From Anastrepha obliqua (lineage: Eukaryota > Arthropoda > Insecta > Diptera > Tephritidae), in contig NC_072896.1 of the NCBI RefSeq assembly GCF_027943255.1, positions 8,246,001-8,310,000 on the forward strand: a stretch of 64,000 nt of DNA. The letters run 5' to 3'. This document shows, piece by piece, positions 22,105 through 33,490 of this stretch. Numbering within the stretch: position 1 is the first letter of the stretch; the number at the start of each line of letters is the position of its first letter. The position numbers and the translations under genes are program-made. A model generated the notes under the pieces. That model was not told where the DNA came from. It saw only the letters and a list, made by a program, of their open reading frames with translations, and did not search any database.

Positions 22105-22636
22105 TGAAGGGTTTTCCAATAACAGGTGTTATTTAAATATATAAAAGGCTATCGAGAGATGATAAACGATTTTTTATGGCCCGAATTTGATGCTATTGAT
22201 ACGTTCATTTTCAACAAGACGGCGCTACGTGATACGAAATCATTGATATTTTACGGGAAAATTTTCCGGATCGTGTTATCTCTCAAAGAGGTGATCCCAT
22301 TTGGCCACCGATATCTTGTTATTTAACACCTTGTGACTTTTTCCTTTCGTGCTACGTGAAAGAGAAGGTCTACGCCAACAGCCCAGGGTCGATTCAAAAC
22401 CTCAAAGATGGAATTCGTGAGGCTATCGAAGACATAGTGCAGCCATTTGCAATTCGATTATGATTTCATGAAAAGGATATTGTCCTGTAAGCGTGGTCGT
22501 GGTGGCCTGATGTTATTTTCCACTATTAACGGCATACCTTCCCCTTTATAATGAAATAAACATACGATCATTTATATTAAAAAATATAATTTTTCTTTGA
22601 ATGTCAAAATAAAACGTCTTATTAGAAAACCCTTTA
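22105..22636 (+). mobile_element. deletion derivative of a DD41D-type (rosa-like) element
   Basis: Inverted ends at 22107-22134 and 22607-22634 agree at 24 of 28 positions and begin AAGGGTTTTC. The flanks are TG (22105-22106, presumably mutated TA) and TA (22635-22636). The interior translates in mixed frames to the transposase C-terminal half: Y-R-E-M-I-N-D-F-L-W-P-E, then pieces equivalent to W-P-P-R-S-C-D-L-T-P-C-D-F-F-L, and S-P-G-S-I-Q-N-L-K-D-G-I-R-E-A-I-E-D. The first catalytic half is missing, so it is about 530 bp and non-autonomous. It interrupts the dispersed repeat. Confidence 0.8.
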
Positions 22637-22736
22637 TATATTTATCGCGATTCCTTTATACAGCTACATACAACCATTATGTGAACAAAATTATAATACC
22701 CTTGGCCACAAGTGCATGGGTATAAAATATGAGAAA

Positions 22737-23720
22737 AACTAATTTTTGTATTGTTATTTGTGGGAATGAGTTTTTCACACGAAATTCACGATAAGGACGA
22801 ATAAGTAACAACTGCTCGTAAATTTCTCCCATAAATCCATCGGTGGTAGTGGAATAAATAAATTTATAAAAAATAAAAAAGCAAGATTTCAAAATATAGT
22901 AATTTAAGAAGCATTCCACAGCTTCAAAAAATTAAAAAAAAAAACGGAATTAAAAACTCATCAATTCCACAACTCATCACTCACATTAAAAATATCAAGT
23001 ATAGCTACAAACATAAGTATGTGCGCATGTGTGTGCATAAAAATGAGCAACCAACTCCCTGGAGCTGCTATGCTGCCCTCGCACACTCACAGCTCTGCTG
23101 CTTCGATAGCTCCAAACAACAAAAATGCATAGCAATAAAAACTATCAACAGTCAGTGTCATCTTTGCTATGATACCAATAATGAGCGAAGCTTGTTTGTA
23201 TCACACACACACGCACACACACAAGCATTTGAATTATACGGCTATTCGCCACAGCTGTCATTAGCTGACAAGTGCGCTACTACTTCTGCCGCTGTCGCTG
23301 CCGCCGCTAGTTGTTCGCTGTCATTTGCGTTGTTTTTTATTTGATCTGCTTTCAACTGTTGTCCGTCTTTGTTTCTCTGCCTTTTGGCCGGTCGACAATA
23401 AAACAAGTTTACGCTTATCGCACATTTCCGCTGCAACGCACTCAAGCGTGCAAATGTCGTTAGAACAGAAGCAAAAGAAAAAATAATATATATAAAAACA
23501 AAAACAAAAAACAGCACGTTCAAAAACAACAAGCAAACAAAAAATTAAATTACAATAAAAACAAAATCGGTAAATCAAAACTTTGACTGCACATCAATAA
23601 TACAAAAATACTAGAACAATCAGATTGTGTTGGGTTCTCTAAGCGTCGGATGCAACATAAATTTATACAAACAAACAATCACACTCTGCTCAAAAAGTAT
23701 GGTAATTGTAAAAAATACAC
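22737..23720. other. non-coding stretch, no gene recognised
   Basis: AT-rich, with CA/CG-rich microsatellite-like sequence near 23204-23225 and a GC-richer patch near 23240-23400 containing CACAGCTGTCATTAGCTGACA. No supported gene. Confidence 0.5.
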
Positions 23721-23723
23721 TGA

Positions 23724-23975
23724 GAGAAAATAATGTTTATAGTTAGTAATTTTCGAGCAGAAAGTTGCTTGTGAATTGAGACACATTTTTCATCTGAAAC
23801 TAGAAAATGAATCTAATCTAGGAGTTCTAATGAGTTCTTTTAATGAATCTGGAAAATGTTTTTAGTTAGTAATTTTCGAACAGAGAAAGCTGTTTGTGAT
23901 TCTGATGAGGAGCTCCTCGAGTTACATTTTGCAACTAAAACTAGATAAAATTACACTTTCTTTTGAGTTCGCTAC
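23724..23975. repeat. diverged tandem duplication, unit about 125-128 bp
   Basis: The sequence words TTAGTTAGTAATTTTCGA(G/A)CAGA, (T)TGTGA, ACATTTT and ACTAGA(T)AAA, ending near GAGTTC, occur in the same order in 23724-23851 and 23852-23975. The units have diverged by substitutions and small indels. Confidence 0.65.
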
Positions 23976-24036
23976 ATTGAATGCGGCTCCCTATCTAGAA
24001 AATTTTTAATTAATTGAATATCAGCAAAAGTACGTT

Positions 24037-24839
24037 CATGGTCTTTCAATAATTAGCAGCAATCGGATTTGAATCGGAAGGGACAGTCTTGGCTGTTTCC
24101 GTACACTATATCAAATGGCTCAAATATTTTCCAACGATCTCACATTTTTCTGAAAAATAATCAATTATCGTGTAGCGATTGAATTTTTATTTTTGGAAGG
24201 CTTAAAAGTAAAGGAAATTTATGAGCGAATGTTGAAAGTGTATTAAGACTTTTCGTCACCAATTAGTACGTTAGAAAGATGGGTTGTTGAATTTAAACCT
24301 GAACGTACAAGCCTTGAAGACTATCCACATTAAGGATGTCCAAAAACAGCAACATCAGCAGTTGTTGTTGCACTGGAAAACATAGAAAGAATACAGGATA
24401 TCGTTTTGGGAAAGCGACTAGTGACTGAAAGAGATTTAGCAGAAGCTCTAGGCATCGCATTAGGCAGTGTAAGTAATATTTTGACTGAAGTATTGGGTTT
24501 CATAAAGCTGTCTGCCCAATGGGTGCATTTAGAGCATTTTTAAAGGACAAAGTAAATTTTGTGCATCAATTCATCACTGTGGATGGAATTTGGCTCTATC
24601 ACCATGATCCTAAATCAAAACAAGAACCTCACGAGTGGTATAAACCTGGTTCTTCGGCACCGATTGCGGATTACTTGTAATTTAGTAAAACAATAAACTA
24701 TGAATATTATTGTAACTTTTCTGACCATCTGAAGGAAAAAAAATTGTAAAACAAGACCAGTTTGCAAAAAACAAAAAATCGTTTTCATCACAAAATTGTG
24801 TTTTTCTTATCGAACTGCAAAACTTATTGAATAACCTAG
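24037..24839 (+). mobile_element. mariner (same family as the 21-kb copy), decayed transposase
   Basis: The frame near 24160-24540 reads V-A-I-E-F-L-F-L-E-G, then E-I-Y-E-R, V-V-E-F-K-P-E-R-T-S-L-E-D, I-Q-D-I-V-L-G-K-R, T-E-R-D-L-A-E-A-L-G-I-A-L-G-S-V-S-N-I-L-T-E-V-L-G-F and S-A-Q-W-V: the two helix-turn-helix modules and the WVPxxL linker start. Downstream the sequence is shifted and D1 is lost. The right end, read in reverse complement, is CTAGGTTATTCAATAAG next to TA at 24840-24841. The left end near 24037 is degraded. Confidence 0.8.
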
Positions 24840-25009
24840 TAAATATAGAGGTTTTTCTAAAATTTGGGCTATGATCTTTAAAATTTTCTGATCCAGTCCC
24901 TTTCTACGATTCTCGCCCGATTTTAATCAACCTTAAATCTCTTGAATCAAGAAGATCGATTCCTTCTATCTCCCTCGAATTTACAACTATTAGAAGAGTA
25001 AGCCATTGC

Positions 25010-25960
25010 CCAAGGTCTGGAGCCGGATGATACTTAAACGATAGTAATAAGTATCACTACGCTTTTGGGGAAACGGCAACTGTTTTGCAAACGGAAGTTG
25101 TTGCATCCTGAAAGTGGCCGAATGGATAATCGAGAGGAGATGGAGCGGGAAACAAATTGGAGTTTTCAGTGACAGTCAGGCTGCACTGAAGGCCCTGGAG
25201 AACGCGAAGCAAACCTCAAATATTGTTCAAGAATGTAAGAAGAAGCTCAATTCTGTCGCAAGACAAAACAGGCTTGCACTAATATGGGTTCCAGGACACT
25301 CCGGTGTTCAAGGAAACGAATTTTCCAATGAATTGGCCAGCCGTGAATCAGCTATTCCCCCACAAGCGCCAGAGCCAATAATCGGAATCAGTTCCGCAGG
25401 AATCATGAATTAGATCAGCGATTATGTAGGCAAATCTACATAAAGAGCTATGGTCCACTCTAGAACGTTGCAGAACTGCAAAGTGCTTTGTGACAAGTCC
25501 GAACAGAAAACTGTCGGACTTCCTACTAAAACTTATAAGGAAAGACGTTCGGTTGATGGTGGATACCATTACAGGACACAACCCATCGGGCGAGCATATG
25601 GCCACCATTGGAATCATTGAGGACCCAATGTGCCTGTCGTGCTTGGAGGAGGCGGATAGCACTGAGCACTTTCTCTGTGAGTGTTCTGCCTTTGCTAGAG
25701 TACGGCTACGAGTTTTCGTTCTCTAAAACTGGAGTATATTTATAGATTTGCCAAAAAATCTGGAAAATTGTCAGGACTTACTATCTCTATCTCTGTCTCT
25801 ATTCTTTCCTATCTCTGTCTCTATTCTTTCCTATCTCTTTCTTTGATACTTTCTCCTTCCCTCCTTGACTATCTACCCCCTTTTCAGAGCTTTAAATACA
25901 ATGGGCTTTTTAGCCTGAGTGTTTTAGGAGCCACCATATCTCCTGGTGCTCCTTGGCTCG
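25010..25960 (+). pseudogene. I-like LINE: RNase H, C-terminal region and 3' UTR
   Basis: 25010-25413 encodes most of an RNase H domain: G-E-T-A-T-V start, F-S-D-S-Q-A-A-L-K-A-L-E, and I-W-V-P-G-H-S-G-V-Q-G-N-E-F-S-N-E-L-A (the expected AD after NE is changed to SN). After a stop and frameshift, 25490-25726 gives L-L-K-L-I-R-K-D-V-R, I-T-G-H-N-P-S-G-E-H and C-L-S-C-L-E-E-A-D-S-T-E-H-F-L-C-E-C with all knuckle residues. The CT-rich UTR that follows includes CAATGGGCTTTTTAGCCTGA near 25901. No RT is present. Confidence 0.85.
25789..25832. repeat. 22-bp tandem duplication in the LINE 3' UTR
   Basis: Two identical 22-bp CT-rich units beginning ATCTCTGTCTCTATTC, at 25789-25810 and 25811-25832. 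Confidence 0.9.
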
Positions 25961-27904
25961 ACCTTTTCAAATTTCAATTTCAAATCCATTGCCCGATCTT
26001 CTTGGCAGGCCTTCTTGTTTCTTTGAGGACCTTTTGCAAGTAATATCCCTTTTAACCAAATAGGTGTAAGACTAGTTAACTTTGTCTCGCGCTTTTCGTT
26101 AGTTTAACGAGATCTCGAATTCTGTCTTTCTAGATTTCCCATTTTCTGAAGATGCCATTTTTATTTTATTTTTAACTATACCCGTTGTCTTATGCTTTTA
26201 GCTATATCTTAACTTATAATTGAGAGCTCTAAATAGTCTGAAAAAAGTCCACTTTTGTCGATTTCTTAAATTAAACATTGTGAACAAATCAATAAAATAA
26301 TGATTGTCGAAGGAAGGTCAAGCTATCTTGCGGGATTGAAATCGTTACCTATTTTTCGTCATCAAACATAATAAATATTTTAATATTAATATAATAATAC
26401 TTTGTTTAGGTATAATAAGACATTTTTTTCAATTTTTTTTTAAATTTTTGTTTGTGGAAACTATATTATTTTATTAAATTATCAACAAATAAGATGTTTA
26501 TAGACCATATTAAAGATAACATACAAACATGTGGTAGGTAGATAGGCACAATTGTATAAATATTTGTAAGAAGAAAGTAAGAAAAGCAGGTGTAGTATAA
26601 AAGAAAACACAAGAAATAATGTAGTGTCCGCGTTTCAATGCACAGAGATAAATATTTTTCACTCAAGTAACCTAGAACTGCTCCATTGATGAAGCAATAT
26701 CTCCACTAAAAATGACAACAGATTATCGATAAAAAGTGGCACACACTCTTTTAATGAAATGCATTAAAAAACGTAGCATTAAAAATGTGCTGGCGAAATA
26801 GCGGTTGCATGCTTTGTTACTCTATTTTTAAATTGCTCTTTGTGCAAATTCTAACTACATAGCTGTCACTTATGCATTTATAACCCCGAATAACAATACA
26901 AAAAATTAGAATAAAAAATTTCGAGTCACCCAAACACAATCGCTGATAATTTGATGCACCTGATAATTATGTGAATGGCATTCAGTGATGATTGTTGGGT
27001 TAGCACTGAGCCATTGCATGTTTGCGGTGTATACAGAAACACTTCTACATAGAGACCATAGAGACGTACATATGGACATACATCTATGATAGCGCATTCC
27101 AATGAATGTAGAAGAGAACTAGCACAAGTGCAGCACTAAAAATGACAATTTCGAATGCCACTTGATACTTGCCGCACGCTCGCCATGCCTGTGGTCCCAC
27201 AGTTGACAACTCAGCAGTTGTCATTTGTAATAGTCAGCGACTAGCACAACTGTCATTCACTATAATAACTTTATGAATGTGTAGTGGCGTAACAATTTAA
27301 ACTTTTTTTTTGCAGATTAAAATCTTTTATTCATTTTAAAACTTAGATATTTTTATAAAGAAATAAATTATGACTGAAGGTCGCTCATAATTATTTGCAA
27401 ATAAGTTGCAGGGGTGAATTTGAGCTGGAAACTGGCAAGCAGCTGATGTGCCACTTTCGAGTAGAAGATAAAAATTCATCGCAACAGGGTAATGGAATGA
27501 TCGGAACGCGAAGGTAGGATGAATGATATAACGCGGACTCTATGAGAAGTTTTAAATAGCAGAGGAAGACTATGTGCGAGATCAGCAAGGCAATATTGAG
27601 TCGAATTTAATATTTTAAGTCTTAGTAATATTACTACAGAGGCGTATACTATAAATGGAGCGATCTTGGCGGCCAAATTGCTGAAGAATATCGTGAAATT
27701 ATTCTTTCCACGAACTTCGTTTGAAATAAAGTGATTGCTTGGTGGACTGTGTGGCGACATGGCGTTATGTTTGTTGAAACCATATAGCCAATATTCATAC
27801 CAATGGCAAAAACAAGAGTTTGTCACTACATTTCAAAAGAACATTTTCAGCTTTGGTTTTTTTTTATTGTGGAAGAAAACTTAGCCAATGATGGCACTTA
27901 ACCA
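25961..27904. other. non-coding stretch, no gene recognised
   Basis: Unique AT-rich sequence. Short frames on both strands have no recognisable domains. Variants of the ACTGTCATT/AGCTGTCA word appear near 26862 and 27190-27255. Confidence 0.5.
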
Positions 27905-28700
27905 TGGTTTGGGTTTGCGCCGTGTTGCAGCAAACTTGGTCCCAATGGACTTGATTTTAATGTTAAAAACGTATCGTTAATATCGCCAAATACATGATTT
28001 CCAATGCTGAATCCGACCCAGGATATATCAAACACATCATTACAAGAGTCCAGATATGGGTCTATGAGTACGACTCGCAATCCAGACATCAGGTGAGTGA
28101 GTTGAGAGCTCCGAATGACCCAATACCAAAAGATCTACGTCGCTTTCAGTCCAAAAAGAAAACGATGATCCGAGTTTTATGGATTACAACGTTACTGTGC
28201 ACCACGATCTTTTGCCAGAAGGTCACACAGTTAATAAAAACGATTATTTGGGCGTTATGAGATGTTTGCGTGAAGCAATTCACCAAAACAGTAAGGGTGT
28301 GTTAGAAAACAACTCGTGGATTTTGCACCAAGATAACGCATGCTTGCACAGTGTCATTATTATCCGTGAATTTTTGATCAAAAACGAAACGAATATCATC
28401 CAACAGCCATCGGATTCACTGGATATAGCTCCCTGAGATTGAGCATTTTAAGAGCCGAAGGAAGGTAATGAAAAAATCGAATATGACTCTGATTGCTATA
28501 CCAAAAATAGAGTTTCAAAAATGTTGGGAGTGTTGGATAAAAAGCTGGCATAAGTGCGTTCCAGTTGATGGGAGCACATTGAAGGTGAGGAAAGAACTTT
28601 TTTGAATTTTCTGAATATATTCCGGGAACTCTTTGTTCAATTTCTCCATTTTTATATTGGTCTTTAAATATTTTTATAAGATTATTTGAAGTGAAATGCT
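27905..28700 (+). pseudogene. mariner-like transposase, catalytic C-terminal half, decayed
   Basis: Two frames joined by a shift near 28180 give W-V-Y-E-Y-D-S-Q-S-R-H-Q (first aspartate region, with the catalytic D itself lost), then D-Y-N-V-T-V-H-H-D-L-L-P-E-G-H-T-V-N-K-N-D-Y-L, then W-I-L-H-Q-D-N-A-C-L-H-S (second D kept) and Q-P-S-D-S-L-D-I-A-P-x-D (third D kept), followed by stops. Spacing fits DD34D. This is a different mariner lineage from the 21/24/59-kb family and from the Mos1-like copy. No inverted repeats were found. Confidence 0.8.
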
Positions 28701-28878
28701 CTCATTTTCATACAGTTTTTTCTTGTTTTTTTCTGATACTCACCATTGAACTGTGACGGTCGTAAAAAAAAACCAACAACAATGCAAACAAGAAATACGC
28801 ACTCGAAGCACCCTGTATACCTCTATATTACAAAATATAATTTGGGTCTAACAAGGACTATCATAAAGCAATTAATAG

Positions 28879-29190
28879 TCGCCGTAGGTGAATGGGTTGG
28901 TGCGTGACTACAGTTCGGAAATCAGAGAGAACGTAGGTTCGATTCTCGGTGAAAGACCAAAATGAAAAAAAAGAAGTTTTTTCTAATAGCGGTCGCCCCT
29001 CGGCAGGCAACGGCAAACCTCCGAGTGTATTTCTGTCATGAAAAAGCTCCTCATAAAAACTGTTTGCCGTTCGGATTCGACTTAAAACTGTAGACCACTC
29101 CATTTCGACATTGGACCAACATCAAATCACACACCACAAATGGGAAGAGGAGCTCGAACCAATAGCTAACAGAAGTGTACGCGCCAATTA
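28879..29190 (+). mobile_element. tRNA-derived SINE
   Basis: The head has an A-box-like TAGGTGAATGGG at 28885-28896 and a near-consensus B box GGTTCGATTCT at 28936-28946, spaced as in an internal RNA polymerase III promoter. The body (GCGGTCGCCCCTCGGCAGGC, then ACCTCCGAGTGTATTTCTG, then AAAAAGCTCCTCATAAAAA) is a sequence I recall as abundant in tephritid genomes. The end is GTACGCGCCAATTATTTTATTG. There is no coding capacity; a LINE must supply RT. Its 3' end resembles the RTE-like LINE end at 54.6 kb. Target duplications are not clear. Confidence 0.82.
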
Positions 29191-31439
29191 TTTTATTGTC
29201 ATTTGTTTTTTTTAATTATGATTAATGAAAAATTTTAAAAATTAGGTTTATATACCGGAATATTAAAAAAAAAATTAATTAATTTTCTGTCAGAACTATT
29301 TTTTTGATAAGTCATTCATAGAATATATATATATAATATATATATATCTATTTCATATTAATAATTTTTAATTAGAACTAACTACAGCTGACTTTTGACG
29401 GTTTCTAAAGCAACTGCTTTTATCTATTTGCTTATCCATTATTCGCATCAGCAACAAAACAATTTGGAGGGCACCTTAAACTGCGTCTCCAACTGTTTTT
29501 TTAGTTCCTTTTTGTTGCAAGTTAACAAATAAAGAAGCATAACTAGCAGCTGTTTTCCTCATCTTTCCCCAAACAATGCCCCGTCCATTCAACACCACTT
29601 CACAGTCACTTCTCATTCTTGAAGTTAGCTAATAGACAAATTAATGAGGCATAAACGCATAATTAAATCACCTTTTCACTGAGCCACTCAAACAACCGTT
29701 CATCTTTTCTTCTCTTTTATTGTCTTATTGCAACCCGTATCATGCAGCTCCATCCAAATGTTATGTTGACTTTTCAAACGTGAGCGCAGCTGTTTTTGAC
29801 ACTGGCGCTGTCAAATAGTAGAAACATATTTTCAGCTGGTCTGGCCAGCTACCTTCTTGTTGCACATTTACTACGCCTTTCTCATTTAAAATGGATTAAA
29901 AATTAAATATATGAAAATGCGCTTGTATGTATGTGTGCCACTCTGTCTGTTTGCCTGCCTACCGCTGCTGCTACTTTGGTATTTTGACAGCTTGCGATTG
30001 ACAATTGTGATATCGAATAACGCGGCCGCCCGCTGCATGAGAAGAGTGCAGAACTCCATAAATGACAGCAGATAAGGGTGCAGCAAGCTACGCAAAGCCA
30101 GTTTGATTGATTCCCGCGTGGGCTTATGAAATTATTTATATTTGTATCTTTAAAGTTTGTATTTATTTTTATGAATTTGTTCTCCCTTTTTTATGGGTTT
30201 GTCAATATACGCCTTAAAGTTCGTTGACACCGTACACCCGCTGCAAAGAAGTTCATTGTCAAGATGAGCCGAATGCAATAATACTTAGAAAGCAGCTCTT
30301 CGACAGCTAAGTGTGACAGCTATGCATTCCCGTAAATGTATGTGTGTATGTGTATATATGTATGTATATATATGGATGGATGTATTAAGAAGTAATGCGC
30401 TTTCAGTAGCAGTTTTGCTTTTCACACAATTGACATGACATTTGACAGCTCTGTCATTAGCTGTGCAACTGATGGAAATGCTTGTAAAGGCGTTGATGTC
30501 AGTTTAGCAAAAGCAGGGATAAGAAATTATAATCTCTTGAGGGCGGAGAGTTTGAGTGAACTTCATACAAAGCATTGCTTTGAGTGTTAACCGTTTCGGG
30601 CCCTTTGAAGAAACACAAGTCAAATCAAGGGTTAAGCTTATCTACAATTGGATATTGTGCGACATTCGTCAAATGCTTGATTAACAAAACCAACAAAAAA
30701 AAAAAATAAACAAACACGAACGAAGGAAAATTAGTCGTCAAACAAATCGCTGATAAATCCAATGCTATTCAAATACTCGCACATACACACATACCAACTC
30801 TCTGAAACGTGTACAAATACTATTTCACAACTTCAAACAAATTAACTTTACAACAATTTAACTTTTTCCTCTCCAGAAAATCGCAGAAAGTTTTACAAGC
30901 ATTTTCCCAACTTCGACTCAAATAAGTTTTTTAATACAACGAAGCCACTCGAAGCTAACTGGAGTTTTACATCGACGAGTATTTATATTGGTTTTTGTGT
31001 ATGTATGTATGTATGTATGTATGTATGTATATGCTTGCTCTTCTTTCAAGTGCGCTTTTGTGCGCGCAAAATTGGAAAATCTACACAATGTTTCCGCTAT
31101 TTAAAAAGGGGAGAAATTTATGATGCCAACGACGAGTTGAAGTAGATGGTGAAAATTGTTATTGGAAAAGTAGGAAAGTGGAAAAGGATGTTCTCTACCA
31201 GAGAACCACAAGAACTACAACCTATGCACTTTTGCGTACAAGTCAAATGAAGATTAATTAAAGTCACGCGACGGTCTTAAAAAAGATAATTAAAAGCGAA
31301 GCACAGCCTGCACAAATTGGTGCTTTGCAGTTGTCATCGTTGTTAGTGGTAATGTGGTTGATAACAATGTGAGACTAAAGTAGAAAAGGGTTAATCAGCG
31401 AGAAAATTTCTGAAGATGAGATGTGAGCAGTGGGAAAAT
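29191..31439. other. non-coding stretch, no gene recognised
   Basis: Contains a (TA)n palindromic run near 29325-29346, several TTTGACAGCT/GACAGCT words (about 29985, 30315, 30445) and TG/TA microsatellites near 30337-30375. No frame is supported as a gene. Confidence 0.5.
30999..31030. repeat. (ATGT)n tetranucleotide microsatellite
   Basis: About eight tandem ATGT/GTAT copies, seen directly. Confidence 0.92.
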
Positions 31440-32340
31440 TGTGGAATGAGAATTCTATTTTTCGTTAAATGTAAATTATGATGAATGGAAAATTTGAGAA
31501 ATTAGATAAATGGAATATTAAAAAAATGTTTGATTAATATTTTATAGGAACTATTTTTTAAGTAAGTTGTGAATAATGGAAAAATTTGAGAGAGTAGATG
31601 TAAAAAATTTTTTTTTTAATTTTGGTTGATTTTTTATAGGAACTTTTTAAGTAAATTGTGATTAAGGGGAAAAATTTAGAAATAGAAAAAAGAAAAAAAA
31701 TTAGCTCGTCTTTTATAAGAATTATATTATTTATGTAAATTATGGTGAATGAAAAAATAAAAAAAAAAATTTTTTTAATTAAAAAAAAGTATTTAAAAAA
31801 ATAGAATATTGAAAAAAGAATTTAATTAATTTTTTATATTTAAAAAAAGACCTTTTAAGAACTATACAATACTTTTTGTAAATTGTGGTGAATGAGAAAA
31901 TTAAAAAAAAATTAAAAAGAATGTTTAAGGAAAGAGAATTTTGTAAATTGTAAATAAATTTAATTCATTTTCTATAAAAAAAAAATTATAAAATAGTATA
32001 AAATATAAAAATTAATTAATTTAGTTTTAATTTTAGTTAAAATTATTTTTATAATTTAATTTTTTTTTATTAATAAAAAACTTTAAGGAATTAAATATAC
32101 ATAAAAGAATTAAAAAAAAATTTGTTGATTTTTTAAACATTTAATTTTTTTTTTACTTATTTTTTATTTCATTTACAAATTTTAAGAAACTAAGAAATTA
32201 GAATTAAAAAGGAAAATTACTTGCTTTTTATTAAATTTGTTTTTACAAAACTTCAAAATTTTTTTGTTTTTTATGAAAAATTAAAAAAAAGAAACATATT
32301 AGAATATAAAAAAGTAAAACTCAATTTATAAACATTGAAT
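31440..32340. repeat. A/T-rich low-complexity tract
   Basis: Dominated by A-runs and T-runs with almost no G or C after about 31500. Loosely repeated motifs include TTTTATAGGAACT(A)TTTTTTAAGTAAA and GTGAATAATGGAAAAAT, suggesting a decayed tandem repeat. No coding content. Confidence 0.6.
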
Positions 32341-33031
32341 TTCTTCAACAACTTTTCAACACATTTCCCCGGAAAAAATTAAATTATCAGCTCACATCTC
32401 CATCACCTTTTCCACACTGCGCCACTTTTCTTATCAACTTTTCCCCACGCCAACCATTTCATCATAAATTTTGTAACCCTTCCAGCCGAAAATTTTAAAT
32501 GCCTGTATGTATGTGTGTGTGTATAAGTATAAGCCGTTATGGGTCTGTACTTTGCACGCACATTTTATGTAGTATTTGCTCGTCGGTAATAAATTAACGC
32601 TTATCTCAAACGCATTTGTCTGCCCACAGACCTGGCTCGGTGGTCAACGAATGCTCTGCTTTTATCCTTTGGCGACAATGTACCGTTATTAGCGTGAGCT
32701 GTGTGATATGCATATTTAAAGTACCAATGATGTATTTTTTGAGGGAAAATGTGAGGTAATTAACGCTGAGCTTATGATGATTGGAGGGTAAATAGCAGGC
32801 AAAAGCTGCATGGAATTGAGTTTGATTTTGCTTTGATTTTTAATATGGAAATTCGTGTGTTAAATTTCGGCATATGAAGCGGGATGCGCCAATAATTGGT
32901 AACAGAGATAAGCGTACGCGCCGGTGGAGACTTTAATGTGACCACACACAGAGTTTTCCCACAAATTTAGTTTGAGAATCAGATAGGTTGTTGAGAAAGA
33001 TAAGTTTAAAAAATGTCCTACAAATTTGAAG
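32341..33031. other. non-coding stretch, no gene recognised
   Basis: Mixed-composition unique sequence, with a short TGTATGTATGTGTGTGTG run near 32505. Nothing else is recognised. Confidence 0.5.
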
Positions 33032-33239
33032 GGTTTAGAAGAAGAAAGAAAGGTTAAAATATTTGTGTTCATGGGACAGGCTATGTAAATCACTTCTGAG
33101 TGTATTGTTTTTTAACAAGGCCTAAAGACCAACCGGGTTTAGAAGAAGAAAGAAAGGTTAAAATATTTGTGTTCATGGGACAGGCTATGTAAATCACTTC
33201 TGAGTGCATTGTTTTTTAACAAGGCCTAAAGACCAACCG
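33032..33239. repeat. 104-bp tandem duplication, one mismatch
   Basis: Units 33032-33135 and 33136-33239 are identical except T at 33103 versus C at 33207. Each starts GGTTTAGAAGAAG and ends AAGACCAACCG. The source sequence is not recognised. Confidence 0.95.
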
Positions 33240-33284
33240 CAGAAATGACTAGAAGGAATAGGTTTCTGTGCACACGAAGTTTTA

Positions 33285-33490
33285 AGCCACTGCCTAGTTT
33301 TAGGTATTGTGATCGACAAAGTACCTGTCCTGCCACCACAGTTCGTGGACTCCGAGTGAATTTCGTGGCATATATCGAAGTTCTAGTGAGAGTAGTGAAA
33401 CCTTGGATTGATGGTGTACGCGGTGACAGCCCATACATCTATCAACAAGGCTCTGCTTCTTCACACAAAGCGATGGCGAAACATTCGTAG
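33285..33490 (+). pseudogene. mariner/Tc-like transposase fragment around the second catalytic residue
   Basis: The frame reads Y-I-E-V-L-V-R-V-V-K-P-W-I-D-G-V, then P-Y-I-Y-Q-Q-G-S-A-S-S-H-K-A. This corresponds to the V-V-K-P-W-I-D...Y-V-F-Q-Q-D-S-A-P-x-H-K-A segment of insect mariner-like (maT/DD37D-type) transposases. The catalytic D is replaced by G. Only about 70 codons survive, so the assignment is to superfamily with some uncertainty about family. It follows the 104-bp duplication directly. Confidence 0.6.

Larger units (their letters stand above)
20610..22735 (+). repeat. dispersed AT-rich repeat carrying two nested DNA transposons
   Basis: Recognisable pieces are AAAAAGTGGGCGTGGC near 20775, a second AAAGTGGGCGTG near 20906, then beyond the first insertion GGGGCGTAATCGCGATT (21909) and CAGAGAGACATGGCTAAATC (22035), and finally TGCATGGGTATAAAAT near 22713. 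In memory this word order (GTGGGCGTGG, GACATGGCTAAATCGACT, GGGTATAA) belongs to a very abundant fly repeat of unknown class. The two insertions (20987-21848 and 22107-22634) account for nearly 1.4 kb of the 2.1 kb; without them the repeat is about 740 bp. It has no coding frame. Confidence 0.6.

Noticed and set aside
29150..29165. GAGCTCGAACC near the SINE end as a minus-strand tRNA B box
   Set aside because: It lies within the SINE body, has no paired A box at the right distance and no cloverleaf; it is part of the SINE.
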